Of a DNA stretch of 24,173 nt, positions 24,156 to 24,173 are shown one piece after another. The position numbers and the translations under genes are program-made. Each line of letters starts with the position of its first letter. Positions within the stretch are counted from its first letter, which is position 1. The stretch spans positions 1 through 24,173 of the forward strand of contig JBQCHY010000059.1 of the NCBI GenBank assembly GCA_051954235.1, in the 5' to 3' direction. The notes beneath the pieces were generated by a model. That model did no database searches. It was not told the DNA's origin and saw only the letters and a program-made list of their open reading frames with translations. The DNA comes from 62-47 sp051954235 (GTDB lineage Bacteria > Pseudomonadota > Alphaproteobacteria > Rhizobiales > Xanthobacteraceae).

Positions 24156-24173
24156 ATAAAGCCAATCCATTTA

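Overview
The window looks like chromosomal DNA of an alphaproteobacterium of the Hyphomicrobiales, most likely the Bradyrhizobium/Rhodopseudomonas/Afipia group (Nitrobacteraceae). The reasons are high GC with strong GC3 coding, the order tkt-gap-pgk-class I fba, a 6S RNA linked to zapA and a 5-formyl-THF cyclo-ligase gene, and many intergenic stem-loop repeats of the type common in that family. Genus cannot be fixed from the sequence alone. I recognise no phage, transposase, CRISPR array, tRNA or rRNA.

Layout. 1-254: a perfect inverted repeat with 95-bp arms reaching the window edge. 241-1538 (-): a translationally coupled pair, a small SCP2-like protein and an alpha/beta hydrolase. 1942-2460 (+): a coiled-coil protein. 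2789-3061 (-): a small DUF7662-like protein. 3242-4546 (-): a secreted NylB-like serine hydrolase. 4828-5697 (-): galU. 6064-7482 (+): a secreted lytic murein transglycosylase. 7661-9031 (-): mgtE. 9636-10382 (-): yebC. 10565-12322 (+): a soluble chemoreceptor with its sensor domain at the C-terminus. 12364-15334 (-): a probable operon of 5-formyl-THF cyclo-ligase, a YmdB-type metallophosphoesterase and a GH79 (heparanase-like) glycosidase. About 15486-15650 (-): 6S RNA. 15719-17291: a divergent TetR regulator and alpha/beta hydrolase. 17323-18038 (-): zapA and a coupled DUF4164-type coiled-coil gene. 18350-23983 (+): transketolase, GAPDH, phosphoglycerate kinase and class I aldolase.

How the parts fit. 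The right third is a central-carbon cluster serving glycolysis, gluconeogenesis and the pentose phosphate or Calvin interconversions. Next to it is the conserved zapA / 6S RNA / cyclo-ligase neighbourhood, which here is split by the TetR-hydrolase pair. The TetR intergenic region carries a perfect 14-bp palindrome. A close copy of that site, including its flank, lies upstream of the other hydrolase operon about 14.7 kb away, so one regulator may control both hydrolase units. Several intergenic gaps are filled by short palindromic elements of at least six sequence families. One of them forms nearly the whole gap-pgk spacer and ends 5 bp before the pgk start codon.

Most interesting leads: the two-site TetR regulon, the GH79 enzyme in a folate/RNA housekeeping operon, the inverted chemoreceptor architecture, the 95-bp perfect inverted repeat, and two similar TTAA-N7-TTTAC boxes upstream of the coiled-coil gene and the chemoreceptor.
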